Origin: Setophaga petechia
Lineage: Eukaryota > Chordata > Aves > Passeriformes > Parulidae
Length of the DNA: 64,000 bases
Reading direction: 5' to 3'
Assembly (NCBI GenBank): GCA_024362935.1
Contig: JANCRA010000018.1
Coordinates: 1,364,001 to 1,428,000 of the forward strand
The notes beneath the pieces are model-generated. The model saw only the letters and a program-made list of their open reading frames with translations. It was not told the origin of the DNA and did no database searches. The translations under genes and the position numbers were made by a program. Below, piece by piece: positions 29,915 to 41,473 of the stretch (position 1 is its first letter; every line of letters starts with the position of its first letter).

Positions 29915-30080
29915 AGTACTGGAATGCTCTTCCCAGGGAGGTGGAGGAATCACCATCCCTGGATGTGTTTAAAAAGGACTGGACATGGCATTTGGTGCTA
30001 TGCTGTAGTTGAGGTGTTAGGGCATAGGACTCAATGATCTCAGAGGCATCTTCCAACCTCATTATTCTGTGATTTTGTGA
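29915..30080 (+). mobile_element. CR1 LINE 3' end, interrupted by an LTR
   Basis: A CR1 3' segment in plus orientation runs from TGGAATGCTCTTCCCAGGGAG through GACTCAATGATCTCAGAGG and TTCCAACCTCATTATTCTGT. The tail octamer-like repeat (ATTCTGTGATTTTGTGA) stops at the LTR at 30081 and seems to resume after it as CTGTGATTC. Confidence 0.9.
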
Positions 30081-30772
30081 TGTAAGAGCCATAATGAGGA
30101 ATGTGGGACTCCAGGTGCTCTCCAAAATGCAGTTTATTGTATTCAAAATGCAATTTGTTGTATACAAAATGCAGTTTGTTACATCCAAGAGGTTACAGTA
30201 GTCCAGAGTTCTGGGTGACAGAGCTGTGCCCACAGCTGTCAGCTCCAGCTGCAGGCAGCCCTGGAGACCCTTTGGTTACATTGCATTATTTACTTTTCTT
30301 TGCTGAGCATCTCAATACAATAGAACCAATCTATACCTTAACTGTTATCTATAGCCTATCATAACCACTATAATTACCATATTCATGTTACTGTTCTCCA
30401 ATCACTAAAAGTCAGTACATTACAGCTTAAGCTAGAGGTTGTTTTTAAGTTTTCTTGCAGTGGAAAATTCTGAGACCTTTTTTTCTACTTGCCTCATTTG
30501 CTGCCGTGTTTGCCTGTGCTCTCTTTCTGCTTGGTAAAAACATCTTCTTGTTTGGGGTGGGTTTATCCTTTGCTCTAAGCCATAAAACCCCTTCTAACTA
30601 ACACACCCTTTGCCTCCTTGCTTATCCAGTGAGACTGGCTCAGCAATTCTTTTCTTCTATATCAAAACTTGCTTCCATCTCTATTCCTTCATCAGACTCT
30701 ACATTTAAAAATCTTTCTGCTAAGCACACACATCTGTGAGACTTCCTTGTCAAACTTTCATCCTTCCCAGCA
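30081..30772 (-). mobile_element. Solo LTR, family 2, copy 1
   Basis: On the minus strand this LTR of about 690 bp starts TGCTGGGAAGGATGAAAG and ends GGCTCTTACA. It aligns over its whole length with 42953-43645. The flanks TTGTGA and CTGTGA agree at five of six positions, consistent with a 6-bp target-site duplication made inside the CR1 tail. It has no internal retroviral genes. Confidence 0.9.
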
Positions 30773-31104
30773 CTGTGATTCACTTCCAGCCCATGGTTTG
30801 CCTTCACTGGGCTGTGATTGAACCCCAGGAAAAGCTGGAGGACATGGAGGGAGCCCTGCCCTGCTCAGGGGCTCCAGGCTGGGCTCTGGGAAGTGCAGGA
30901 GCATCAGGGGGTAGCACGGTGGGGACGGATGGAGATGGGAGAACTCTGCAGCCAGGGCTGGAACTTGGGGTTCATTGCACAGGGCCAAGTGCAGGGCCCT
31001 GCTGGGAGCTGCAGCCACAGCTGGAGCAGGACTGAGAGAAGAGAGGGGGAGAGAGGATGGGAGGGTGAGAGAGTAAAAGGGCAAGAGAGTAAAAGGGTGA
31101 GAGA

Positions 31105-31511
31105 GCAAGGTTCCCGTTACAGTACAATAAATCTTCCATGTTGAATATTCTAATTCTCACTAACCAATCTAGTGCAAGGTACAAATCCTACAGCATATAC
31201 ACTCAGCCTATAAGAATCACTACATTACCACACTGTGTTACATTTTAAACCCTAAAAACTCCTCTTTGGGCCCCTTCTGCCAAGCTGGCAGGGTCTGCTT
31301 TGAGCCTTGGAGCTGTCTGCAAGCAGAGGGTGTTGTTCCATCAACAGGGGATCACCTTCAGTCTGGCCACACCATTGTTTTCCATTTGTTCAGTAACTGA
31401 GGTATCTCAAAGCTTGCTTTCATTTCAATCTCTCTTATAGTTTCTATATTCTCAAAATCTTTTGCCAGACAATCATACTTATAAGGCTTTCCTGTTTCAT
31501 TTTCCCCAACA
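31105..31511 (-). mobile_element. Diverged LTR related to family 2
   Basis: On the minus strand it starts TGTTGGGGAAAATGAAAC. It shares with family 2 the block around GCAAAAGATTTTGAGAATAT and GAAATGAAAGCAAGCTTTG. The 3' boundary near 31105 is uncertain because no clear CA end could be fixed. It lies about 330 bp from the LTR at 30081-30772 in the same orientation, but the two differ too much to be the paired ends of one provirus. Confidence 0.7.
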
Positions 31512-32680
31512 GGGAAGCCCCAGCAGCAGCTCTGCAGGGCCAGCCCTGCTGTGCAAAGCCAGGTGAACCATGCAGGGCAAGATGCTCCAAGGTCTCCTTG
31601 GCTTTTGAGAGTATCCAAGGCCAGAATCCCTTCTCCACTGAAGCCAGCAGAGCTGATTTAACGTGGAGATTTCCAGCTGTGCCTTGTGGGTGGAGAATGC
31701 CTGCAGCTGAGGGATTCCCTGCTCAGCAGGTGCAGCTGCAGGACAAAGTGGTGTAAAAGCACCCAGGAATGGCTCAGCTCCCCCTGCCCTGCAGGGAGGG
31801 GAAGGTGGTGCAGCCTCAGGGCACAAGGATGTGATACAGCAAAGGCAGCTCCTGGCTTGGAGCAGGAACACATTTCCATTCCATTTAATGTCTTCTGGCA
31901 GGCCCTGCCAGCTCCTGGCTGTAAATGCAGGGATTGTGGACAGCCACAGCAGCTCTGTCTGCTGCCCAGAAAGGAAGCTCTGCAGAGGAGCCAGGCTCAT
32001 TCTTTTTTCATGTAGCACAAGGCTGCCTTCTGCTCCAAATGAAAGCAAGTGGGAGTAAATTATTTGGATTTCCCGACAAAAGCTGCGTGAACACAACACC
32101 TTTAATAAAAACACTTGATTCTTCTCATCATGCTCCTCTCCTCTTTTCCTCACCATCACAGGAGGCCCTGCTTGCTGCTTTCAGCCACAGAACATCTTTG
32201 TTATCCTTGCAGACAGTGAATAACCAGGCATTCATTTGAACTTAATTTTTTTTTGGCAATAAGAGCCAGGGAAATAATAGGGGTAAAAAAATGGGAGATG
32301 TCAGGAACAAGTTCTGCCTGTAAATACATGTTCAGAGTTCTCAGCTCCTTCTTTGATTGGAATGGGGACAGGCAGCTCTGAATTTTAAACTGAGTTATGT
32401 TTGTCATTCAACTGCATTGTTTCTCCATGTTTTCCTGTTTTTCCCCCTCCTTTCTAAGCTCCTGCAGAGCTGGGTCCTTTTCACCACCTTGGCCCAGCAA
32501 TACAATTATATTCCCATCCCATCCTTAAAGAGATTTTGTCTCTTTGTCTCAAATATCTCCTATATGACAACCTGGCAAAGCCACTTTAATAAAGAAGTGC
32601 TCTGGTGATTCCCAGGTATTCCCACATTTGCAAGATGTGATTTTCAGGAAGGCAAGGGTTTGATGGATGAAATCAAGAAA
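31512..32680. other. Intergenic, nothing recognised
   Basis: GC-rich first half (31512-32050), AT-rich second half. Open frames here show no splice or family support. Confidence 0.6.
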
Positions 32681-32844
32681 AGAAAAGAAAAATAAAAAGA
32701 GAAGAGAAGAAGAAAAGAGAAGAAAGAAAAAAGAAAAGAAAAGAAAAGAAAAGAAAAGAAAAGAAAAGAAAAGAAAAGAAAAGAAAAGAAAAGAAAAGAA
32801 AAGAAAAGAAAAGAAAAGAAAAGAAAAGAAAAGAAAAGAAAAAA
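32675..32844 (+). repeat. (AAAAG)n pentanucleotide microsatellite
   Basis: About 22 perfect AAAAG units span 32731-32844, preceded by an imperfect purine-only stretch. The whole tract is purine on the plus strand. Confidence 0.98.
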
Positions 32845-35800
32845 CTCTTTAGCAGCTGGCAGCATTTTCAAATAAATACAAAAAAAATGATGGAAGTGCA
32901 ATGGCATCTGCAATGTGGGAAGTTAGAGGAGAATAAGCAGAGATGCTGCTTCCAACGACACAGGGGAAAAGGAGGCTGCAACAGGAAATTGTCTATCAAA
33001 ATGAATTTAAAATGATTTTCATATGATTAAAATTACCTGATGAGACTTATGTTTGATAAATTAGGAAGTGCCTAATGAATCTCGTACCTCATGGGGAATT
33101 ATTAACAATTAACTGGTGAGGAGATGAGGCCTGAGCTCCATGATGAAGACGTGGGTGGAGGAAATGGGGCTGACCCAGGCTGGAGGTTCCATCCCTGGGG
33201 GCTCCATCAAGGCCTGATGTGTCTGTTCTGGCAGCTTGGGGTGTTTGAAACTTTGAGGATTGGACAGGAATGGCAGCTGGGGGAGTGGAGGTGACAGGAG
33301 CTCATTAAATGGGTGGCAGTGAGCCCCAGACCATGGTCTGTGTGAGGTTCATCCCCTTTGGGGAGGTCTGGCAGGTCCCTGGCAGGTCACTTTGGGGTTT
33401 TCTCACATTCACACACAGGTTTGGTTCTGCCCCAGCTGAACTCCAAGGCTTTGCTCCTGAGGGCTACAGGGTTAATCAGGATCTCATGTGCATCTGTGGG
33501 TTAGGGGTGCAATGACTTGGTTCAATACAAAAGCCATGCTTTGAGGTGAAAGGGAAAACAGACCTCATTTCAGTGAGGTAAATAATGGGAGGAATCATCA
33601 ACCAGGAGTGTTGTGGGCCACCAGCTCCACTTGGGATACAATCACGTTTTCTCTTTCATACAAATTGGTGAAATTTGAAGGAAAATGAAGAGACAGTGAG
33701 TTTTATGGCCATTATTTCTTTTGAAAAGTTTTGATAAAGAAAACCTTGAGATGTCACTTATTTGCACTTTCCTCAGTGTCAGATTCATCCAGAAATTGTT
33801 GACCTTCATCTTGTTTAGGAAAAGGCAGATTTGATGCTGGAATAGACCTCTCCTAAACCAAACAAAAATTCTTTCTTCATTCCATAATCATCTTCTCTTA
33901 TAGCTTCATCCAAAGACTGTTAAACCAAGGAAGGGCTCACTCTTCAGTGCCAGGCATTGTCATTATGACTTTCAAGCCCATTGTTTTTCCAGGAGAGAAA
34001 ACCAAATTTCAGTCCCTGTTGCTTGGTTACAGCCCCTCCAAGCCTCTTGGAACCCATGGGTTTGTAACACCTCAGAAAAGCAGGCACATACAGCTTTCCC
34101 TTCAATTATTTATGCAGCTAGTTGTTGATTCCTTTTTGTCTGGTGACCCTGATGAAATGTTTCACCAACTCCGCTCTCCTCCTGCCCAAGGCTTTATTCT
34201 GTTGTCCTTGGCTTTTCCCTGGGAATGCTCTCCAAGTGGGAATCAAATGCTTTCCTGGAAGCCTGAATGGGCAGCACAGAAAGGAAAGTGTTGCCTGGGA
34301 AACTCAGCAAAACAACCCAAACCTGTTGGTTGGAGTGAGTGTGTGCTGCTTGCCTGCCGAGGCACAGAGCAGCACTTGAGCACCAAAAGTGAGCTCCTCT
34401 TCCTCTTCAGGGCCATGCACATCACTGAGATGCCCCAAGAAGCACATCACACCACTGAAATGCCCCAAGAAATTCTCTCTTTCTAACTGACTCCTCCAAC
34501 ACGAATGCCCTGGATTCCTGGATATGTTCAAAGCAGGTAAGATCAATAAAAGTTGGCTTTCTGCTGGTGCTGGAGTGTTGTTATGTGTTTAGGTCTGATT
34601 GTATTGGTGGCATGGACCTGATGGTTGGATATCAACAATTTGCATCGAGTTAACACCAAAAAAAAAAAAAGGATTTTACATAAAGGACAGAAAATTATGT
34701 CAACAAACTGATTTATCCCTGAATCAGAAAAATGTTATAATAGAGAAATTTCTTTCAAGTATCCTTTAATGACGATTAGAAAATGTCAGCTCAGAAACTC
34801 AGCCAGTAATTGCAGACTTTAAAGCCAGACTGTTCATCCAGTCTGGTCTTAACAAAGTCAGTGGCTGGGAATCCTGTGTGAATGCTGACCCTGGGCACAG
34901 AATTTCTGCTCCCACAGTGCCAGGATTTCATGGTCTGAGCATCTCAGTTATTTCTGTATAAAAGGAGGAGGGATAATATTATTTCCTTTCTTCCTACTCT
35001 TTGTCTGTCTGCTCTGTTCAATTAGAGCACAAACCCTCTGGAGCAAACTCTGTTTTCCTGATTTTCCGTGGTGCCCAGAACAACGGGGCCTCTGGTGGCC
35101 TGCAGCAGTGAGAATAATTGGGATTGTTTCTGTCATTAATCAGACCTCAGGATGAGCTGGATTCTGCCCAGTTCCTACAAATTTCATGGACATGCAGGGT
35201 AGAATCCAATGGGACAAAAAAAGATGTGAGAGACACAGGGTTGAGAGAGACACCATGCCCACCCTGTGTTTACCCAGTTCAAAGACAAAATTGCTGCTCA
35301 AAATTAGATAAAGTTGGAAAAAAATTTCTTTCTTGCAGAGCTGGGGACACACTGCTGAATTTCTTGTCAGAAGCACATTTTTATGGGCAGGTTGTAAAGA
35401 TCTGAAAAATAGTGTTTATAATGGAAGGACTGACACCATGTAAAATATGTCGTTCCTCTGGAATAGCACAGAGATAATTTTTCATGGACTTTATGAGGAA
35501 TGCATTTGCCATAAAAGATCTGAAGCCCATTAGGCTGTGATGGGGACCAATACCTTTCATTTTATAGACAGAGGAAAAAATGGCAAGTAGAAAGGCCCCA
35601 AATTACAATCCTGTTTGATTTAGATATTAATTTCTTTATTCTTAGCAGACAGAGAAATGATTCGCTCAAGTGACCTGATGAATCTCTTAAAACCCTGTCC
35701 TCGCCCACCCCGTAATAAACTCAGTTCTTAGCGCATAAAGTTTTAATGAAAACCTGGGTGGAATGACTACTTTGTTAAATTTCACATAATGATCTGTCAG

Positions 35801-36840
35801 TTCAACATTTGGAACCACAGAATGCCTGTGCATGGAGCTGAAATTCTCTAATTACCATTATTCCCCTCTGCTTTCCTGGCCCGGTGAAATTTGCCAGGAG
35901 AATTTCTAAGAGAAGGTTTTGGAGCCTTCAGCAGCCATTGGGGAAAGCACAGGCCTTTCTATACAGAAAGACCTGATAATGATCGGCCTTTGTAGTGACC
36001 TAAAAGAGAAAAGAGAAATGTGAAGGAAAAGCAGGTTAAGGAGTAATTTTTCTGTGAAGAAGCTGCAAGGTAGCAGTCTAAACCACAGAGGTTTTGACTA
36101 TGTGGCATTTCCAACTGAATAACCCAGGGCAGAGAGGATTGTGGACTTTTCCCACATTATTTTAATCTATTTGCCCCCTCTTTTTTCAGCACAGAGCCCA
36201 GGAGCTGAAGTGGGGAAGGGGCTGTGCCTGTGGTGCGGGAGTCACAGATCAATAGGGCACAATTTACAGCTCCATTGTAACCTTCCCCCAAAACCTGGGT
36301 CCCATCACCACTGTTGGAGTTTAAAAGCCATCTGGGAACTTCAGCAGGGAATAACCAGCACCCACAACCACACTGGGCTGCTGCAATCCCACCCTGGAGC
36401 CCTGCCAGCACCTGCACTTTGTCTGGGTGAGCAAACAAAAATCAAATGCATTCTGAAGGGAATAATTCGCTGGGCTGATTCTCAGAACCTACAGATTTAA
36501 TGTTTTAAGAAAAAATATAATATAAAAACAGACACAAACCTGTTGGCCTGTTGGTTCTCACCAAGAGAAGAATCTCTTGTTTTCATCTCAGCTGCAAACC
36601 TGAAGAAGGAAGCCTGGAAGATGTTCCTAAAATGGCTGAGCACGTTCAAATGAGGCAAGAACGCCCAACAGGGCAAAGAGGTGCCCGTAGAGAACCTTCC
36701 TGAACATTGCATAAAACTTGAGCCTCTTTTTATCCAACAGATACATTAATAAGGCCTTTAACAAGCCATTAATGAAGCAGGAGATCTTTTAGGCAACGAA
36801 AATACAAACTTCAAGTGGGCAAAACTGTGAAAGGAATTGA
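32845..36840. other. Intergenic with possible conserved non-coding segments
   Basis: No exon is supported. The stretches 33000-33125 and 35590-36010 are AT-rich, repeat-free and dense in TAAT/ATTA cores, the composition often seen in conserved regulatory elements. An A-run lies near 34660. Confidence 0.5.
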
Positions 36841-37110
36841 AAGTGAAGCGGCCGGCGCGCGCAGGCCAGAGATTCAGCTGGATGATCACGTATCCTGCTA
36901 CAGGTATCACCAACCTATCTTTAGGCACCTTCTGGAAAGCCAGCTCACTGATACCAGCTGGATCAGCCCAGGAATTTGTTTGATGTGCTTAAGAGGTTGG
37001 TAACAATAGCTCCTAAGGTGACAGCGGTGGCAGCGTTGCGCGGTGACAGCGTCTCCTTGGAGACAGCGAATCCATCCATCGGGATCCCGGCAGGTTCCCC
37101 CTCTCCAGAG
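36840..37110 (+). promoter_or_regulatory. Small CpG-rich, promoter-like segment with an RFX X-box
   Basis: This is the densest CpG cluster in a CpG-poor window: GCGGCCGGCGCGCGC at about 36848 and CGTTGCGCGGTGACAGCG at about 37034. At 37051-37064 GTCTCCTTGGAGAC is a perfect palindrome that fits the X-box consensus RYYNYY-N(1-3)-RRNRAC bound by RFX factors. GTTGCGCGGTGAC at 37035-37047 is an imperfect second site. RFX X-boxes commonly mark ciliary gene promoters. The next gene on the plus strand is the LRR gene ending at 48002, 7 kb away. That this promoter drives it is inference. A candidate first coding exon is the ATG at 37201 followed by the donor GAAAG|GTAGGA at 37226, unproven. Confidence 0.6.
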
Positions 37111-40100
37111 AACCTGGAACTCCCTCCCTGAGCAGGGCCAGAGATGGGAAGATAAGCCCTGCCTGTGTACAAATAGGCCTGTGCAAGATGTGAGGATTTT
37201 ATGCAGCAGCCAGACATGTCTGAAAGGTAGGAGGGTGCAAGGAGACACGAACCTGTAGTCATTGCTTGACATGCTTTGACAACAAAGATAGAGTTACAGG
37301 ATTGAGTGTCTTTTTAAAATGTACCAGCCTGTATTGCCGAAGGAGATTGCTGTGCAGGGAAAACAGGAGCTCAAACAGAGCAGTTTTTCTTGGTGTCAGT
37401 GCCTGATTGCTGGAAGGAAAAAGCTGTCCCAACAAAAATGTCGAGTTTGTTATGAAAATGTGTGGATTGAGATGTGGGCTTTGTGTTGGTGCAAGCTGGA
37501 TCCATGAGGAAAATGTTAGTTAATATGCTAAGAGTGTATCATTATGGTGATGGGACCTAATTAAGTTAATTATGTCTTGGGGGGGGGGCAGTTTTATGAA
37601 GCATAAAGCAAGATAATTGATGCTACAGCTATCAGCAAGGATGCTTTGTAGCCATAACTTACAGGTGTGTTTGTCACTAAATTATGCTCAGAAGAACTGC
37701 TTCAAAATGTTGCATAATGTCTCCTAAAACTCCTATAAAAATAATTGAAAGGTAATAGAGCATGCAAACACTGTGTCCATATCTTCTACTCTCCTAAGTT
37801 CAGAGAGTTCTCATAATAAATGTTTGCATACAAGCAGAGCTGCTCTGGAGCAGTAAATTGTGTGCATTTGAAATGAAGCACAGCCTGAATTCTGAGTTTG
37901 CCATCTCTTAAATACTTTCACAAGCTGTGCTGGTAACTTATCCCTGCAGCTCATTTATGGCTTTGGCATTTGCCATTGACTGGGACAACACAAATAATTG
38001 GGTGTTTGGAACATGGGAGTGTTCACTTATGTGTGCAGGTGGTTTGGGCAGGTCCAGAACCTCTCTTAGAGCCTGCAAAACCAGCAGCTCTCACCCAGTG
38101 ATACAAACCCTTTGCTTTGGGAGAATTTATTGCTCTTTTCTTGGTTTCTCTAGTTTGGATTTTTTTTTTTTTTTTCTATTCCTTCAAGATGATCTTGAAA
38201 CACATTAGATTTGGTTCCTTCCTTTAGAATGGTGCACATTTTTCACTCCCACAGCATCAGGACTGAATGATCTGAGAGCACTTTGCTGCTAAATAAGAAC
38301 CTGACCAGAGCTCACTGAGCTCAAGCACAGGAACAGGGCCCTTTCCATCAGATGTGGGCTGTGATTTGGTGGGATGTAGCAAGCACCATGGGAATCCTGA
38401 CTCTGGATATGTGAAGAGTCATAAATAACCCTACTACTTGTTCTCAAACCTTTTATCCAGGGCATTTCAGATTTAAGGGGAAAGCAGCTGGGGCTCAGTT
38501 AAAGCTAAGCCTGCTGGAGGATGCTGACTCCTGAAGAGCAGCTGGGATAAGGCTGTGAGAAGCTAGACCAGACCCCAAAACTGCTCAAAAGGCTGGGACA
38601 AAAAGCCTTTCAAACCCCAAATGCAAGAGTTTGCTCATATCCTCACTCTTCTTTAGCTGAGATCCCCATTTTCTGTGCAGCAGAGCTGAACCTGAGCTGC
38701 AGTCTCAAATGTTTGTTTGTGGAGGCTGCTGTTCCATCAGGAGAAAGGATTTGTCTGACACTCCTTTTTTAACAGCCAAATAGCTAAAATATACACAGGA
38801 GGGACTTTTCACTCTGTTTCTCACTCAGTATCTTTCACTGGTGCAGTTTCAGAGGAAGCTCAGCTTTAGCTCTTCAAAGTCTTTTCGTGGCTTTTAATGT
38901 GTCCTGCACTGAAAGGCAGCTGCACTCAGAGGGGCTTGCACTGCACTCAGGAAACCTGGAGCATCCTGGGCTCTCTGCAAACCTGCCCAAGGTGTCTGAG
39001 AGCTGAACATTTCCCTGGGCTCTCTGCAAACCTGGCCAGGGTGTCTGAGAGCAGAACATTTCCCTGGGCTCTCTGCAAACCTGGCCAGGGTGTCTGAGAG
39101 CAGAACATTCCCAGCCCTCAGCTGACACTGACATCCTGATGAGCTGGGGCATTGATCAGGGAGCTCAGCAGTGCAGGATTTTCCAGGGTACAGCCTGATA
39201 TCTCCTCAGCTGTGCTCTGAAAAAGGCAGGAGCTGTTCTCTTCTCATTCCTGACAGTTTGCAAAACACTTCAGGCACTGAATTCCTCCCTGGGACTTCCA
39301 CTGAGGAGAATAATGTAAAATGCAAGGGGTTGGCCACGAGTGCTTCCAGTTACCCCCAGCCTGTGCTCCCTCTTGTCAGCTCACAGGGAACACTGCAGAC
39401 TCCAAGGTGCCTGCAAAGAATTGTTTGGTACAGTTTTGTGGGGTTTTGTTTATTACTGAGATGGAAAATAATTTTGTAATGATTTGGTGTCAGCAGCAAA
39501 GCTGTAGCCATGTTAGGAACTGGACTGAGGGCCAGCCTCAGAAATTAGGAGCTGATCACACACAAGATTTTTTCCCCCTATTACCTTTTGAAGTTTCCTT
39601 TCCAAACCTCTATTACAGAATTCTTAAAATATAGTCAAGTACCTCTGCTTAAAAGACATCATAAATAGTCCCCCAACAGCCCCCAAAAAGAGGGAGAATG
39701 GAGGAATGCAATTGCCACAGAGGGTTTCCATTAGTGAAATTAATTCTTCTCTCATAAGAATTTAGGCCCATGATTTATGATAACCACCAATTTCTCACTG
39801 CAGGCGAAGTGAGAGGAAATGACTCAGCCTGGACAGACATCATGAATCTAATTTTTTTCCCCTTAATGCTTGACATAATCTAGTGTGCTGCTCCCAGAGG
39901 TGTCATTGGAGATTCATATCCAGCCAAAGGGCCTCACAATCAAGGCAGGAAATTTTGTTCCTTTCATGTATTGTGAGATCTGTAATTGCTTGGAATTGCA
40001 TCCTGCCTCCTTCATTGCCACTCCTTTTGCATCAATTCTGCAGCAAAACAGGAAGGTAAACAAAGCAGGGGAGAGGAAAAGCTGTGTGGCACTTGGTGCT

Positions 40101-40834
40101 CCAGAAAAATCTCCTGTGACACAATGTGGGGCTCCAGCTGGTGCTTATTAAACCCAGGCAGTTTTGAGATGAAAGATGTTTCTTTCTGTCACTCCTTCCC
40201 ATGGAAATCTCACTACCCACCTGACTGGGGAAGTTGTATCCATCACAAATTTATTTTTTTCTGGAACTTTATGTTGTACTTGCCATCACCAATGCAGAAT
40301 TTTGTGAGTGGGTTTCCTGCCAGGAGATCAGAATAGATATCATGTTAAATGGTTCAGCTGAAATGTTTTATCCCACATTTCCAGGGGCTGGGAGTACATA
40401 TTCCTGTCTCAGCAGAGGAGGTAGTATCTAGATGAGAGGAAGGTAGGTTTTGAAAAGTCTTGCAGTTATAAATAGTCATTTGAATACATCCTAAAAGATC
40501 ACTTCCAAACTGAGCAAAATAACAGATCTTTCTCTTAAACACAAAAGAATTTCTACAAATTTCTTTGGTCTGATCTCATTTAACATACAAGGATGTAAAA
40601 GCAGAACAAACAGCAAGATAGAGCTAAACAAGAATTCCCAGCACTTTTTTATTTTCTGAGGGCTTTTTAGCATTTACCCAAGGTAAATCCTCTTTTCACA
40701 GTGCTGCTGTGAGTGAACTCCTGCTGCTCTCTAACACATACACCAAGGGGCTGCTTGCCTCCAGGTGACCTCAAAAGATCCCTCAGTAAATATCTGTTAT
40801 TTTCCAAAATGCTGAGCCCACACAGCTGCCAGGG
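37110..40834 (+). other. Probable 5' region or intron of the LRR gene
   Basis: If the X-box segment is the promoter, this is intron. It contains a run of ten G at 37579, a T-run near 38160 and a 49-bp triplication at 38963-39112. I could not identify the missing first exons. Confidence 0.45.
38963..39112 (+). repeat. Three tandem 49-bp units
   Basis: The block GGGCTCTCTGCAAACCTG recurs at 38968, 39017 and 39066. Units two and three are nearly identical and the first is more diverged. Confidence 0.93.
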
Positions 40835-41473
40835 TGTCCTAGTTTAGGGCAAATTTGGTTTGAGAGAATCTCCAAAAGGGGGCCCCTCCAGAAAGCAAAC
40901 CCACACGGCCCCTCCATCCAACCGGTTCCGGAAGGATTCCTCGGACAGAAGTGGAAAGAACCTGTTTATTAATAGACACTGCATCCCCAGCACACAAAAT
41001 GAACAATACCAGATGACACCAGTCTGAAAAAGATGACAAATTCAGAGTCTCTCTCGGGGGTGCTCGCTCTGTTATCAGTCCGTCAGCTGCCCAGGGTAGG
41101 CCCCGCTAGGCCACAGGGTGCAAACTCTTGGGGTTCCCAGGTCCCAGTCCAGAGCAGGCTCAAGTAGGTCCAAAAAAAGGAAAAGAGAAACAGTCCAGGA
41201 AGAAATTTGGACGATTTAGCTAAACTAGCTAATGAGCAGAAGCAAAAGCAAGAAGAAGAAAGAGCAAGAGCAAAGTGAAAAGCCAAGCAAAAAGCAAAAG
41301 CAACACCATACTGCCCCATCTCTGTGTCCCGCCAGCCATGAGGGAGCGGCTGATAAGAAACCAAAACAAAACTTTCACCCTTCAGAGCCAGTCTTGAAGA
41401 CACAGAACATGATATCCAGCATGAACAGAACACACAGATGGGGATACAAGCATCATAATGTCATCCTAGGACA
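40835..41473 (-). mobile_element. Solo LTR, family 3 (639 bp)
   Basis: The element runs from TGTCCTAG to CTAGGACA, an 8-bp perfect terminal inverted match with TG...CA ends. On the minus strand it opens TGTCCTAGGATGACATTATG and carries AATAAA (rc of 40968-40973 area) near its 3' end, as an LTR should. The flanks CAGGG and CTGGG agree at four of five positions. It has no interior genes. Its CpG content is high for the region, which suggests a fairly young insertion. Confidence 0.88.

Noticed and set aside
30081..31511. A complete provirus bounded by the two LTR-like elements
   Set aside because: The LTRs belong to different subfamilies, and the 330 bp between them contain no retroviral coding sequence.
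31497..32159. A 220-codon open frame on the minus strand
   Set aside because: It starts in unique DNA, has no family resemblance or splice support, and ends in the LTR at 31511.
37319..37507. Open frame after the CpG segment as an LRR-gene exon
   Set aside because: A weak acceptor (TGTACCAG) precedes it, but the translation has no recognisable feature and no donor in a phase that fits the later exons.
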